Shown piece after piece: positions 1 through 10,779 of a stretch of 64,000 nucleotides of DNA (positions are counted from its first letter, which is position 1; every line of letters begins with the position of its first letter). A program made the position numbers and the translations under genes. This stretch comes from Actinomadura rudentiformis (GTDB taxonomy: Bacteria; Actinomycetota; Actinomycetes; Streptosporangiales; Streptosporangiaceae), in assembly GCF_008923185.1 (NCBI RefSeq), contig NZ_WBMT01000014.1:248001-312000 (forward strand). Direction: 5' to 3'. Below the pieces are notes generated by a model. That model did not search any database and was not told the DNA's origin. It worked only from the letters and a program-made list of their open reading frames with translations.

Positions 1-585
1 GCCGAAGGTCTTCTTGGCACCGGCGCAGCGGTCCTCCAGTCCGACGTTGCCCTGCTCGTGGATGACGCACAGCGCCTTCTTCGCATTGGACTTGGCGAGC
101 TCGCGCCCGGCGGCCTCGCCCGCCACGGTCTCGTCCTGCCCGAAGTGCGCGACCGCGCCGTACTGCGCGGACACGTCGGCGCCCGAGTTGATCGACACGA
201 CCGGGATCTTGGCCGCGGTGGCGCGCGCGACGACGTCCTTCAGCGCGTCCGGCTTGGCGAAGGTGACGATGATGCCGTCCACCTTCTTGTCGATGGCCGC
301 CTGGACGAGCTGCGCCTGCTTGCCGCCGTCCGGGTCGGCCGAGTAGAGGAACTCCACGTTGTCCTTGGCGGCGGCCGCCTTGGCGCCCTTCTGGACGATG
401 TCCCAGAACGTGTCGCCCGGTCCGGAGTGCGTGACCATGGCGACCTTGAGCCTCGGCCCGGCACCGCCCACGCCCGGCGTCTTCTCTGCCTCTTTGCCGC
501 CCGACTCACTGCACGCGGTGAGCGCCAGGGACAGCACGCCCGCCACCGCCAGGGCCGTCAGGCCGGACCTCCGTATGCGCTTCAT
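1..585 (-). CDS. Sugar (probably inositol) ABC transporter substrate-binding lipoprotein, 3' end outside window
   Basis: The minus-strand frame is open from ATG at 585 to the window edge, giving 195 residues with no stop, so the C-terminus is missing. It begins MKRIRRSG, continues with a hydrophobic stretch and a lipobox-like LTAC, so it should be a lipoprotein tethered outside the membrane. The mature part (VAMVTHSGPGDTFWD, then IDKKVDGIIVTFAKPD) has the pattern of ribose/inositol-type periplasmic binding proteins (Peripla_BP_4). It lies 54 nt downstream of iolD in the same direction and is probably the last visible gene of the inositol operon; the permease and ATPase would follow outside the window. 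Inositol as ligand is inferred from context only. A GGAG lies 9 nt before the ATG. Confidence 0.85.
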   Translation of the reverse strand, partial: MKRIRRSGLTALAVAGVLSLALTACSESGGKEAEKTPGVGGAGPRLKVAMVTHSGPGDTFWDIVQKGAKAAAAKDNVEFLYSADPDGGKQAQLVQAAIDKKVDGIIVTFAKPDALKDVVARATAAKIPVVSINSGADVSAQYGAVAHFGQDETVAGEAAGRELAKSNAKKALCVIHEQGNVGLEDRCAGAKKTFG

Positions 586-639
586 TGGGCGTTCTCCGTT
601 CTCCCCGAGTGGGGTGGGCTAGGAAAAAGCGAAGAAAGG

Positions 640-2468
<1,829 letters not shown>

Positions 2469-2472
<4 letters not shown>

Positions 2473-3314
2473 CGTTCCTCCACCGAGGTCAACGGGAGCC
2501 TGGGGTCGATGTCCTGGGTGGTCCACGTCTCGCGGATCCAGGTGTGGGCCGGGTCGTCGCAGATCCGCCAGGCGCGTTCGTCCGAGGGCCCGGCCATCAC
2601 GTTCAGGTAGTAGAGATCATGTCCCGGCACCGCCATCGACGGGCCGTGCCAGCCATGCGGGATCAGCACGGCGTCCCCGGTGCGGACCTCTTCGAGCACG
2701 TCCGTCGAGCCGTACACCCGCTGGTAGGCCATGCCGGCCGGGCCCTCGACCTCGAAGTAGTAGATCTCTTCGAGGACGGACTCCGTCGGCGTCTCCTCGT
2801 CGTGCTTGTGCGGCGGGAACGACGACCAGCAGCCGCCCGGGGTCAGGACCTCGCAGGCGATGAGCTTGTCCGCGTACGGGAACCCCTCGGGCGTGCCGAA
2901 GTTGTTGACCTGGCGGCTGGCCGGTCCCGCGCCGCGCAGCTCGACCGGCACCCGCCCCGCCGGGCCGTACCGCGGCACGAGCCGTTCGCGGCACCGTGCC
3001 CCCGCCAGCGCGAACCGTCCCCGCCCTGTGACGGTGACCTGCGCGTCGCGCGGCACGTAGGCGAAGTCGGTGACCCGGGTGAAGACGGTGCGGCGGCCGC
3101 GCAGCTCCAGGACCTCCCCGTCGCAGGTGACGCGGCACGAGCCGGAGAGCGGCAGCACGATCATCTCGAACTCGCCCGTGCCGAACGTGTGCGCGCCGCC
3201 GGCCGGCAGTTCGAGCACCCGCAGCGCGGTGTGCTCCCAACCGGCCGTCTCGGGCGTGATGATCACGCTGTACGGCTCGTCGGCGGTCGTCCCGGAGGGC
3301 AGGTGATGCTTCAT
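2469..3314 (-). CDS. iolB: 5-deoxy-glucuronate isomerase IolB
   Basis: The product is 281 residues, the normal size for IolB, a bicupin that converts 5-deoxy-glucuronate to 2-deoxy-5-keto-gluconate. The cupin metal site is visible in the second half as PPHKHD followed by EEIYYFEV and then IPHGWHGPS. It is translationally coupled on both sides: its ATG overlaps the end of iolC (3311-3314) and its TGA overlaps the iolD start. The order G-E-C-B-D in one transcript gives almost the whole pathway down to the kinase substrate. Dehydrogenase IolA and aldolase IolJ are not in this window. Confidence 0.95.
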
Positions 3315-4267
3315 CTCGAAGTCTCCCAGAGGAGTTCGTCCACTTCGGCCTCGGTCGGCATGGCGTCGGAGCAGGCCAGCCGTGAGGCCACGATCGCACC
3401 GGCGGCGCCCGCGAACGCGATGACACGCTCAAGGTCCCATCCGGCGAGCAGCCCGTGGCACAGGGCGCCGCCGAACGCGTCGCCGGCGCCCAGCCCGTTG
3501 ACGACCTTCACGTGGGCGGGCGGGACCTCCACCATCTGATCCTCCGTCGCGGCGAGGACACCCTCCGGGCCCCGCTTCACGACGGCGAGTTCGAGACCGC
3601 GGTCGAGGAGGGCACGGGCGGCGGCGTGCGGCTCTCGCTCCCCCACCGCGACCTCGCATTCCTCCAGGTTCCCGACGGCCACGGTGGCGTGCTCCAGTGC
3701 GGACTGCGCCCAGCGCCGGGCGTTCTCGGGCGCGGACCAGAGCATCGGCCGGTAGTCGAGGTCGAGCACGGTCCGGCCGGCGCTCCCGGTGTGCTCGGCG
3801 AGCGCGGTCAGGGTGGATTCGCGGCTCGGCTCCTGGGACAGCCCGGTCACCGTGGCCCAGACGAGCCGCGCCGAACGGATGGCGTCCAGGTCCAGCTCGT
3901 CCGGCCGGATCTCCAGGTCGGGGGCCTTCGGATACCGGTAGAAGTAGAGCGGGAAGTCGTCCGGCGGGAAGATCTCGCAGAACGCCAGCGGTGTGGGCAG
4001 GCCGGGGACCGCCGTGACGAAGCGGTCGTCCACCCCGTACCCCTTGAGCGCCCGGTGCACGAACCGGCCGAACGGGTCGTCGCCGGTCCGGGTGATCACC
4101 GCGGCGCGGCGGCCGAGCCGGGCGGCGGCCACCGCCACGTTGGTGGGGCTGCCGCCGAGATACTTGCCGAACGTCTCGACGTCCTCCAGCGGGACGCCCA
4201 CCTGGTGCGGGTAGACGTCCACGCTCACCCGGCCCATGGTGATCAGGTCGTACCGGCTCGTCGTCAC
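3311..4267 (-). CDS. iolC: 5-dehydro-2-deoxygluconokinase IolC (PfkB family)
   Basis: This 318-residue sugar kinase phosphorylates 2-deoxy-5-keto-gluconate. The N-terminus has the IolC-like sequence MGRVSVDVYPHQVGVPLEDV and then KYLGGSPTNVAVAAARLG, the PfkB signature 1 region. The C-terminal signature 2 is NGLGAGDAFGGALCHGL, where the Asp of GAGD is the catalytic base. The GTG/ATG at 4267 overlaps the stop of the preceding gene by 4 nt and its own stop overlaps iolB. Neighbours and sequence agree, so the substrate assignment is good, although PfkB kinases with other sugars share the motifs. Confidence 0.93.
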   Translation of the reverse strand: MTTSRYDLITMGRVSVDVYPHQVGVPLEDVETFGKYLGGSPTNVAVAAARLGRRAAVITRTGDDPFGRFVHRALKGYGVDDRFVTAVPGLPTPLAFCEIFPPDDFPLYFYRYPKAPDLEIRPDELDLDAIRSARLVWATVTGLSQEPSRESTLTALAEHTGSAGRTVLDLDYRPMLWSAPENARRWAQSALEHATVAVGNLEECEVAVGEREPHAAARALLDRGLELAVVKRGPEGVLAATEDQMVEVPPAHVKVVNGLGAGDAFGGALCHGLLAGWDLERVIAFAGAAGAIVASRLACSDAMPTEAEVDELLWETSR

Positions 4268-5151
4268 GGCGCCCCCTCTGTCAGGCCGACCTCCGTCAGG
4301 TCGGCCTCGGCCAGGTAGTCGAGGCTCGCCCGGACGTCGTCGCAGGGACCGCCGCCCGGCCCGGGTTCGGTGGTGAGCACGGTGTCCTGCTCCATGACGT
4401 ACCAGCCTTCGTACCCGGCGTTCTCCAGACTGCGGACGATCCCGGCGATGTCAATGTCCCCGCGGCCGAGCGGCCGGTACATCCCGGTGCCGACGGCCTC
4501 GGTGTAGCCGGTCCGGCCCGTGCGCACCTGGTCGGCGAGCTGCGCGTCCACGTCCTTGAGGTGAACGTGCGCGATCCGGTGGGCGGCGGTGCGGGCCAGC
4601 CAGGACGGGTCGGTACCGCCGATGAGGAGGTGGCCGGTGTCGAGGCAGAGCGGGATCCCGCATTCGCCGAGGACCATCTCGACCTCGTCGCGGCGTTCGA
4701 CCATCGTGCCGACGTGCGGATGCAGGACCGCGCACCGCCCGCGGTCGGCGGCCATGGCGGAGATCGCGTCGAGGTTGGCCAGCAGGGTCGTCCAGCCCTT
4801 GGTGTCCAGGGCGGGCCGCCGGTCATAACCGTCGAGCCCGGTGACCGCCGCGAGCACCAGCGTCGCACCCTGGCCGAGGTCGTCGAGAGCACGCTCGGCC
4901 TCCGGCCTCGGGTCGTACGCGGGGTCGTGCAGGACGACGGGCACGAATCCGCCGATCAGTTCAAGCCCGTATGACTCAAGTAGCTCGTCGCGTTCAGCCC
5001 GCCCGGCCGGGAGGAACCCGGCGGGGCCGAGCTCGGTCGCGGTGATGCCGAGCTCGCGCATCTCGGCCAGCACCCGGTCCGGTGCCAGCTGGTGCCCCCA
5101 GCCCGGCACCTCGCACACGCCCCATGAGATCGGTGCCCCGGCGATCCTCAT
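4264..5151 (-). CDS. iolE: Inosose dehydratase-type TIM barrel protein (IolE-like)
   Basis: This 295-residue protein belongs to the AP-endonuclease-2/xylose-isomerase-like TIM barrel family that includes IolE, IolH and IolI. It begins MRIAGAPISWGVCEVPGWG; likely metal ligands lie in HPHVGTM, DTGHLLIGG and HVHLKDVD. In this operon the missing step is inosose dehydratase (2-keto-myo-inositol to the diketone), so IolE is the natural assignment, but inosose isomerase (IolI) cannot be excluded from sequence alone. The start at 5151 is preceded by GAGGAGG and by a duplicated copy of the same ribosome-binding-site/start block (see repeat 5145-5189). Confidence 0.8.
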   Translation of the reverse strand: MRIAGAPISWGVCEVPGWGHQLAPDRVLAEMRELGITATELGPAGFLPAGRAERDELLESYGLELIGGFVPVVLHDPAYDPRPEAERALDDLGQGATLVLAAVTGLDGYDRRPALDTKGWTTLLANLDAISAMAADRGRCAVLHPHVGTMVERRDEVEMVLGECGIPLCLDTGHLLIGGTDPSWLARTAAHRIAHVHLKDVDAQLADQVRTGRTGYTEAVGTGMYRPLGRGDIDIAGIVRSLENAGYEGWYVMEQDTVLTTEPGPGGGPCDDVRASLDYLAEADLTEVGLTEGAP

Positions 5152-5189
5152 CGGCGTACCTCCTCGGTCCTCATCGGCGTACCTCCTCG
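5145..5189 (-). repeat. 23-bp tandem duplication of RBS plus start codon between iolG and iolE
   Basis: Two copies (5145-5166 and 5168-5189, identical over 22 bases) each carry GAGGAGG, a 6-nt spacer and ATGAGGA. The first copy in the direction of transcription holds the iolG stop overlapped by an ATG; that ATG opens an 8-codon ORF (5174-5148) whose TGA overlaps the true iolE ATG. The result is iolG, mini-ORF and iolE chained by two ATGA overlaps. Confidence 0.9.
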
Positions 5190-6181
5190 ATCTCGACGAC
5201 CCTGCCCTCGCGCCTGGAGAGCTCGCACGCCTCGGCCAGGTAGCAGGCTTCGAGCGCCTCCTCGGGCGGGCACGGGTTGCTCCGCCGCCCGGCGACCAGG
5301 TCGGTGAACGCGCGCAGCTCGGCGTCGTACGCGGCGGCGAAGCGTTCGAGGAAGCCGCTGTAGGCCTCGGCGGCGTGCCCGGCAGAGTGAGCCCGTTCCG
5401 GTATGGGGCTGATGGGAGTCTGGTCGTCCAGCCCGGCGACGACGCTGTCCTTGGAGCCGAAGACCTCCAGCCGGACGTCGTATCCGGCTGCGTTGTAGCG
5501 GGTGGCCGACGCCGTGCAGAGGGTGCCGTCGTCCAGCGTGACGAGGGCGGTCCCGGTGTCGACGTCGCCGCTCTCCTGGAAGATCTCGTCGCCCTTGTTG
5601 GCGCCCATGGCCATGACCCGGGCCACCTCGCGGCCGGTGACGAAGCGGATGGAGTCGAGATCGTGGATCACGCAGTCGCGGAAGAGCCCGCCGGAGGTCG
5701 GGATGTACCCCGCGGGCGGCGGCGCCGGGTCGAAGCTGCACGACCGCACGGTGTGCAGCCAGCCGAGCCGCCCGGAGGCGACCGCGTCCCGTGCCACCAG
5801 GTAGCCCGCGTCGAAGCGGCGCTGGAAGCCGACCTGCACGGGCACGCCCGCGGCGCGTGCGGCGGCCACTGTTTGGAACGTTCCATCAAGAGTCGAGGCC
5901 AGCGGCTTCTCGCAGAACACCGGCATTCCGGCGGCCACGCTCCGGCCCACCAGGCCCGCGTGCGCGTCGGTCGCGGCGGTGACCACCAGGCCGTCGGCGC
6001 CCGCGGTGAACAGTTTCTCGACGGAGTCGACGGCCCGCGCGCCGCGCACCCTGGCGGCCAGATCGCGGGCCCGTCGTGGATCGGCGTCGGCCACCAGCAC
6101 GGCCTCGACCTCGGGCAGTGCGGCCAGCGCGGCGGCATGGCGGGCTCCGATGCGCCCCGCACCGGCCAGTGCGATTCTCAT
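5171..6181 (-). CDS. iolG: Inositol 2-dehydrogenase IolG (Gfo/Idh/MocA family)
   Basis: This 336-residue NAD(P)-dependent oxidoreductase starts MRIALAGAGRIGARHAAALA, the Rossmann dinucleotide motif. It has the family EKPLAST motif (Lys of the EKP triad) and HDLDSIRFVTG near the catalytic His region. As the first gene of the inositol operon it should oxidise myo-inositol to scyllo-inosose. The frame extends to 6244, but the ATG at 6181 begins directly at the conserved strand and has AGGGGA 5 nt upstream. A perfect 12-bp palindrome lies within the coding sequence at 5874-5885. Other sugar dehydrogenases of this family are possible; context favours IolG. Confidence 0.9.
   Translation of the reverse strand: MRIALAGAGRIGARHAAALAALPEVEAVLVADADPRRARDLAARVRGARAVDSVEKLFTAGADGLVVTAATDAHAGLVGRSVAAGMPVFCEKPLASTLDGTFQTVAAARAAGVPVQVGFQRRFDAGYLVARDAVASGRLGWLHTVRSCSFDPAPPPAGYIPTSGGLFRDCVIHDLDSIRFVTGREVARVMAMGANKGDEIFQESGDVDTGTALVTLDDGTLCTASATRYNAAGYDVRLEVFGSKDSVVAGLDDQTPISPIPERAHSAGHAAEAYSGFLERFAAAYDAELRAFTDLVAGRRSNPCPPEEALEACYLAEACELSRREGRVVEIEEVRR
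5874..5885. promoter_or_regulatory. Perfect palindrome TGGAACGTTCCA inside iolG, possible operator
   Basis: The 12-bp sequence is its own reverse complement and has the AACGTT centre common to LacI-type operators. A one-mismatch relative lies upstream of iolG at 6223-6234. No regulator gene for inositol is in the window, so the role is inferred. Confidence 0.4.
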
Positions 6182-6222
6182 GAGTCCCCTCCCGTTCTCG
6201 GTTGGGTGGGACCCGAGTGTGA

Positions 6223-6234
6223 TGGAGCGTTCCA
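6223..6234. promoter_or_regulatory. Near-palindrome TGGAGCGTTCCA upstream of iolG, possible operator
   Basis: It lies 42 nt upstream of the iolG ATG in the divergent iolG/6341 intergenic region and differs by one base from the perfect palindrome at 5874-5885. It fits a repressor site for the inositol operon; the protein is unknown. Confidence 0.4.
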
Positions 6235-6304
6235 GCACCGTCAACGGCCGGGACCAGATTCAACGGCAAAAGATGAAGACCGAAACCGGAAAGACCCGTC
6301 TCGA

Positions 6305-6334
6305 TTGAATCCTCACCCGACCAAACGCTAGTTT
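6305..6334 (+). promoter_or_regulatory. Candidate promoter of the SDR/DDN fusion gene, overlapping an inverted repeat
   Basis: TTGAAT (6305-6310) and TAGTTT (6329-6334) are 18 bp apart and the ATG follows 6 nt after the -10 box, so the transcript may be leaderless. The inverted repeat CAAAC-N4-GTTTG (6322-6335) covers the -10 box and could be a repressor site. Confidence 0.45.
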
Positions 6335-6340
6335 GATCGC

Positions 6341-7870
6341 ATGCGGGTCTTCCTCACCGGCGCGTCCGGCTTCGTCGGGTCGTACACCGTGGCCGCCCTG
6401 CTCGCGGCCGGGCACCGGCCGCGCGCCCTGGTCCGCGACCCGGGCAGGGCCGCCAAGGTCCTCAACGCCGTCGGCGTCCCCGCCGAGAACGTCGAGCTCG
6501 TGCCCGGCGACATGCTCGACGAGGCCTCCGTGGCCGAGGGCCTGGACGGCTGCGACGCCGCCATCCACGCCGCCGCCGCGATCGGGGTCACCGGCGCCGA
6601 GGCGAACATCGTGAAGGTCAACGTCGACGGCACCCGCAACGTCATCGGCGGCGCCGTGGCCCGCGGGCTCGACCCGGTGGTGCACATCTCGACCGTCGCC
6701 GTCTTCGTCCCGCCGTCCGGACCCGTCATCACCGCCGAGGCTCCGCTCGCCACACCGCGCACCGACTACGGCAGATCCAAACTGGAGGCCGAACGGTACG
6801 TACGCGGCCTCCAAGACGAGGGCGCGCCCGTCACGATCCTCTACCCCGGCGGCGTCTGCGGGCCCCATCAGCCGACGCTGGACGCGCTGATGGAAGGGCT
6901 CGCCGGGGCCCTCGGCAAGGCCTGGCCGATGCCGCGCGGCGGCGTCTCGATCATCGACGTCCGCGATCTGGCGGAGGCCGTCGCGCGCACGGTGACCGCC
7001 AAGCGGAGCGGCGAACGCTGGCTGCTCGGTGGCCACTATCTGACATGGCCGGAGTGCGCCGATCTCTGCGACGACCTCACCGGGGTGAAGTGCCGCCGAC
7101 TCACCGTGCCCGGCTCCGTCATGCTCGGCCTGGGGTCGGCGCTCGACCTGGCCAAGCGCGTCAGGACGTTCGACTACCCGCTGACCCGGGACGCCGCCGA
7201 GTTCATGGTCAAGCTCGTGCCGACCGACGACCGGCCCGCCCTCGACGCCCTGGACCTCGAACTGCGGCCGGTCCGCGACACCGTCGAGGACGGGCTCCGC
7301 TGGCTGGCCGCAGCCGGCCACCTCGATCCGCGCAAGGCCGGACGCCTCGCCCCGACCCCGAACCTCAAGGAGCAGAAGATGCCCACCCTCATCCAGCGCA
7401 CGATGGGCCCCATCATGCAGCGCGTCTCCGGCTCCCCCGTGTTCGCCAAGATCGGCCCGAAGATCGTGCCACCGTTGGACCGCGCCCTGCACAAGGCCAG
7501 CGGGGGCCGGTTCCTGCTCGGCCAGGCGCTCGTGCCCAGCCTCGTCCTCACCACGACGGGCGCGGTCAGCGGCAAGCCCCGGCAGGCACCGCTCGCCTGC
7601 ATGCCGGAGCCGGACGGCACCTGGGTCATCGTCGGTTCCAACTTCGGCCGTGAGAAGCACCCGGCCTGGACCGGCAACCTCCTCAAGAACCCCGACGCCG
7701 AGGTGAGCTTCCGCGGCCGGACGGTGGCGGTCACCGCGCACCTGCTCGACGACGCCGAACGCGCCGAAGTGTGGCCGAAGCTCATGAAGGTCTGGCCGGT
7801 GTACGACCGCTACGTCGAGCGTGTGGACCGCCAGCTGCGCATCTTCCGACTGACGCCGAAGGACGCTTGA
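6341..7870 (+). CDS. Two-domain oxidoreductase: NAD(P)-dependent SDR epimerase fused to a DDN (F420-type) nitroreductase domain
   Basis: This 509-residue product has two enzyme modules. Residues 1-340 are an extended SDR: MRVFLTGASGFVGSYTVAAL (TGxxGxxG nucleotide motif), HISTVAVF, and the catalytic YGRSK Tyr/Lys pair. Residues 347-509 match the deazaflavin-dependent nitroreductase family (LVLTTTGAVSGKPRQAPL, then VGSNFGREKHPAW and the C-terminal RIFRLTP), which binds F420 in mycobacterial Ddn. At the domain joint an in-frame ATG at 7379 is preceded by AAGGAG at the correct spacing, so a separate short protein could also be made. Substrates are unknown. The next gene is convergent, 35 nt away. 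Confidence 0.85.
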   Translation: MRVFLTGASGFVGSYTVAALLAAGHRPRALVRDPGRAAKVLNAVGVPAENVELVPGDMLDEASVAEGLDGCDAAIHAAAAIGVTGAEANIVKVNVDGTRNVIGGAVARGLDPVVHISTVAVFVPPSGPVITAEAPLATPRTDYGRSKLEAERYVRGLQDEGAPVTILYPGGVCGPHQPTLDALMEGLAGALGKAWPMPRGGVSIIDVRDLAEAVARTVTAKRSGERWLLGGHYLTWPECADLCDDLTGVKCRRLTVPGSVMLGLGSALDLAKRVRTFDYPLTRDAAEFMVKLVPTDDRPALDALDLELRPVRDTVEDGLRWLAAAGHLDPRKAGRLAPTPNLKEQKMPTLIQRTMGPIMQRVSGSPVFAKIGPKIVPPLDRALHKASGGRFLLGQALVPSLVLTTTGAVSGKPRQAPLACMPEPDGTWVIVGSNFGREKHPAWTGNLLKNPDAEVSFRGRTVAVTAHLLDDAERAEVWPKLMKVWPVYDRYVERVDRQLRIFRLTPKDA

Positions 7871-7905
7871 CCCCCAAGGACCCGGCGCCGACTTCGAGAC
7901 ACGCC

Positions 7906-10779
7906 CTACCCCTGCGGGAGGCTGGTGACGCCGAGGTCCCCGGCGAGTCTGGCCATGGTGTCGGAGATTCGGGCCGTGGCGTTCAGACGCCGCCACAACG
8001 CGAGGGCTCGCAGCCGGGCGTCGACGGCGGCGTGCTGGTCGCCGGAGGCCTCGGCGAGCGCCGCCAGGATGTCGAGGGCGGCGGCCTCGTCCCACCGGTG
8101 GCCGTGCGCGCGGGCGCGATGCAGGGTCTCGCGGGCCAGCTCATCGGCATCGCCGAGCCGGCCCGCGGCGACCAGCAGCGTGCCGATCTCGCCGACGACC
8201 GAGGTGCTCTCGAAATCGTCCCCCAGCCGCATGATGATCGTTATTCCCCGTTCCAGGCAGGCGACCGCGTCGTCGATCCGGCCGAGCTTGAGGTACGCCA
8301 GCCATGCGGTCTTGAGCGTCCACAGCTCCGCCATGGGAGCGCCGCACGCCTCGAACGCCGCCGCGGCCTCCTCCAGGAGTGACAGGTAGTCGCCCCGCTC
8401 CCCCGCCTCGCGGCTGCTCAGGCAAAGGGTGAAGGCGAAACGGCCGATGCCGAGGGGATCCCTGGCGCGCCGGGCCTCCTGCAGCGGCCGGCAATGCTCG
8501 TCCAAGGACGCCGCCGGCAGGGGTTCGTGCTCGTACGGCGGGAGCGACTGGTAGGCGGCCAGCGCGCGTTCGGCGTACTGGAGACCCTCGCCGAGCTGAA
8601 ACCGGCTCGACTCGCAGTCCACGAGGAGTCCGAGCATGCAGGCCTGCCCGAGGCGATCCCCGGCCCGCTCGGCCACCCGCAACCCGGCGTGCAGAGCCGC
8701 GCTCCACTCGTCGAACCGGCCCTGCAGGTCGAAGTAGGTGGTCACGCTCTGCGCCAAGGGCCACGCCGCCCCGAGGTCGTGGTCCTCGGCCGATCTCACT
8801 TGGCCGGACAGCTGGACGCGTTCCTCATCGAACCAGCTGAGCGGTGCGGCTCGTACGGCCTCGTGCATGTGGGCGGGCGCGCGCCAGAGCGGGGGCGGTG
8901 CAGGGTCCAGACCGTACCAGTGCGGGAGTTCGGCATCGGCCGTCGCGGCCAGGTCCTGCCAGCCGCCCAGCAGGCGGCGGAGCGCGGGGATCCGATCGGC
9001 GGGGTCCGCGAGTTCGGCGGCCATGAGATGGATCAGATCGTGCACGTGGTACCGCGGCCCGGTCACGCCGCGGCCGGCGGGTTCGACCAGGTGGACGTCC
9101 ACGAGGTCGTCCAAGAGGCGCTCGGCCTCCGCGGCGCCGACCGCGAGCAGGGCGGCGGGCACCCACGAGGGGAACTCCGGGACCTCCAGCGCCCCGAGAC
9201 GCCGGAAGAGGCGCTGCTGATCGGGGCTCAGCGCGGAGTAGGAGTCCTGGAAGCTGGCCCGCACGCCGACGTCGCCCTGCTTTAACCAGTCGAGCCGGTC
9301 ACGATGGGACGCCAGGCGCCGTGCCATGTCCTGGACCGTGAGATCGGGCCGCGTACGAAGGCGCGCGGCGGCGATCCGGACGGCGAGCGGCAGCCCACCG
9401 CACAACCGGACGATCTCGGCCGCCGCCTCCGGCTCGGCCGCGGCGCGCTCCGGGCCCGCGATGGCTCCGAACAGGCGCAGGCCCGCGTCGGCGGGCAGCG
9501 CGTCGAGCTGGACGGACCGCAGCGCGCCCTCACCCGACAACCGCCGGCGGCTGGTGATCAGCACCGCGCAGCGCGGCTCGGCGGGCACCAGCGGGCGCAG
9601 TTGCTCCTCGTCCGTCACGTCGTCCAGGACGAGGAGCACGCGGCGGGTGGCCAGCAGCTCGCGGAACAGGGAGCCGCGTTCGTCGACCGCCTGCGGCACG
9701 CCCGCGGGCGGCACGCCGAGCGCGTGCAGGAAGGTCGCCAGCACCCCGGCGGCGTCGGCGGTGCCGAGCCGCGCGTAGAGCTGGCCGTCCGCGTAGGCCT
9801 CGCGGTTGCGGTGGGCCAGGCGCAGGGCGAGCGCGGTCTTGCCGATGCCACCGGGCCCGGTGATCGCGATCCGCGGCGGCGCCGCCCGTGGCCCGCTGGA
9901 CGACAGGACGGCGTCCAGCTCGGCCAGCAGCTCTTCCCGGCCGACATGGTCGACGACGTCGGCGGGGAGCTGGCGAGGCACGACGTACGGGAGGCCTCGC
10001 ACGGCGTCGGCGTTCTCCGCGCCGTGCACACCCGTCAGGATCGCCCGGTGGAGCTGCTGGAGCCGGGTCGACGGCTCGATCCCCAGCTCGGCCACCATGC
10101 GTTCGCGGGCGTCCCGGAACACCGCGAGGGCGTCGGCCGGTCGCCCGGCGCGGGAGAGGACGGTCATGAGCTGGCCGCTGAAGCGCTCCCGGAGCGGGTG
10201 TTCCCGGACGAGCGCGTGCAGTTCGGCGGCGAGCTCGTCGTGACGGCCCCGGGCGATGTCGGCGTCGATCCGGTCCTCCAGCGCGGCCAGCCGGAGATCC
10301 TCCCAGCCCGCCGCGGCCTGCCGTACGTACGGCGAAGCCACGTCGGCGCAGATCTGCCCGCGCCAGCGAGCCATCGCCACGTGCAGGAGCTCGGCGGCGA
10401 GCAGGTGCTCACCCGCCGCCATGTGCCGCTTGGCCCGCTCGACCTCGCGCCGGAAGACCAGAAGGTCCAGCTGATCGTCCGACATCCGCAACCGGTATCC
10501 GGGCGGGACCGTGTCGATCGGTGCGGACGTGCGTTCGCCGCCCGCGCCCAGTTTGCGGCGCAGACGGGACACCATGCCCTGGAGCTGCACCCGCCATGAA
10601 TTGGGCGGCTCGCCCTCCCACAGCGCCTCCGCCAGCCGGTCCACCGACACCACCCGGCCTGCCTCCAGGAGGAGCAGGCCGAGCACGGCGCGCGGCTGGG
10701 GACCGCCCACGTCCAGCGGCACGCCGTCGCGTTCGGCGACCACCGGGCCGAGGACGCGGAAGTACAGCCCACCGGGCAT
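7906..10779 (-). CDS. AfsR/SARP-family transcriptional regulator with NB-ARC and TPR-like region
   Basis: The 957-residue protein has the AfsR-like order. Residues 1-95 are an OmpR-type winged helix (LYFRVLGPVVAERDG, VSRLRRKLG). Residues 100-245 are the BTAD bundle (WRGQICADVASPYVRQ). A STAND/NB-ARC NTPase follows, with Walker A GPGGIGKTALA near residue 307, Walker B RRVLLVLDDV and the GLPLAVRIAAARL motif. The last 350 residues are helical TPR-like repeats. Such proteins activate secondary-metabolite or morphogenesis genes in actinomycetes. No biosynthetic cluster is adjacent, so the targets are unknown. It is transcribed alone and converges on the SDR/DDN gene. Confidence 0.92.
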   Translation of the reverse strand: MPGGLYFRVLGPVVAERDGVPLDVGGPQPRAVLGLLLLEAGRVVSVDRLAEALWEGEPPNSWRVQLQGMVSRLRRKLGAGGERTSAPIDTVPPGYRLRMSDDQLDLLVFRREVERAKRHMAAGEHLLAAELLHVAMARWRGQICADVASPYVRQAAAGWEDLRLAALEDRIDADIARGRHDELAAELHALVREHPLRERFSGQLMTVLSRAGRPADALAVFRDARERMVAELGIEPSTRLQQLHRAILTGVHGAENADAVRGLPYVVPRQLPADVVDHVGREELLAELDAVLSSSGPRAAPPRIAITGPGGIGKTALALRLAHRNREAYADGQLYARLGTADAAGVLATFLHALGVPPAGVPQAVDERGSLFRELLATRRVLLVLDDVTDEEQLRPLVPAEPRCAVLITSRRRLSGEGALRSVQLDALPADAGLRLFGAIAGPERAAAEPEAAAEIVRLCGGLPLAVRIAAARLRTRPDLTVQDMARRLASHRDRLDWLKQGDVGVRASFQDSYSALSPDQQRLFRRLGALEVPEFPSWVPAALLAVGAAEAERLLDDLVDVHLVEPAGRGVTGPRYHVHDLIHLMAAELADPADRIPALRRLLGGWQDLAATADAELPHWYGLDPAPPPLWRAPAHMHEAVRAAPLSWFDEERVQLSGQVRSAEDHDLGAAWPLAQSVTTYFDLQGRFDEWSAALHAGLRVAERAGDRLGQACMLGLLVDCESSRFQLGEGLQYAERALAAYQSLPPYEHEPLPAASLDEHCRPLQEARRARDPLGIGRFAFTLCLSSREAGERGDYLSLLEEAAAAFEACGAPMAELWTLKTAWLAYLKLGRIDDAVACLERGITIIMRLGDDFESTSVVGEIGTLLVAAGRLGDADELARETLHRARAHGHRWDEAAALDILAALAEASGDQHAAVDARLRALALWRRLNATARISDTMARLAGDLGVTSLPQG

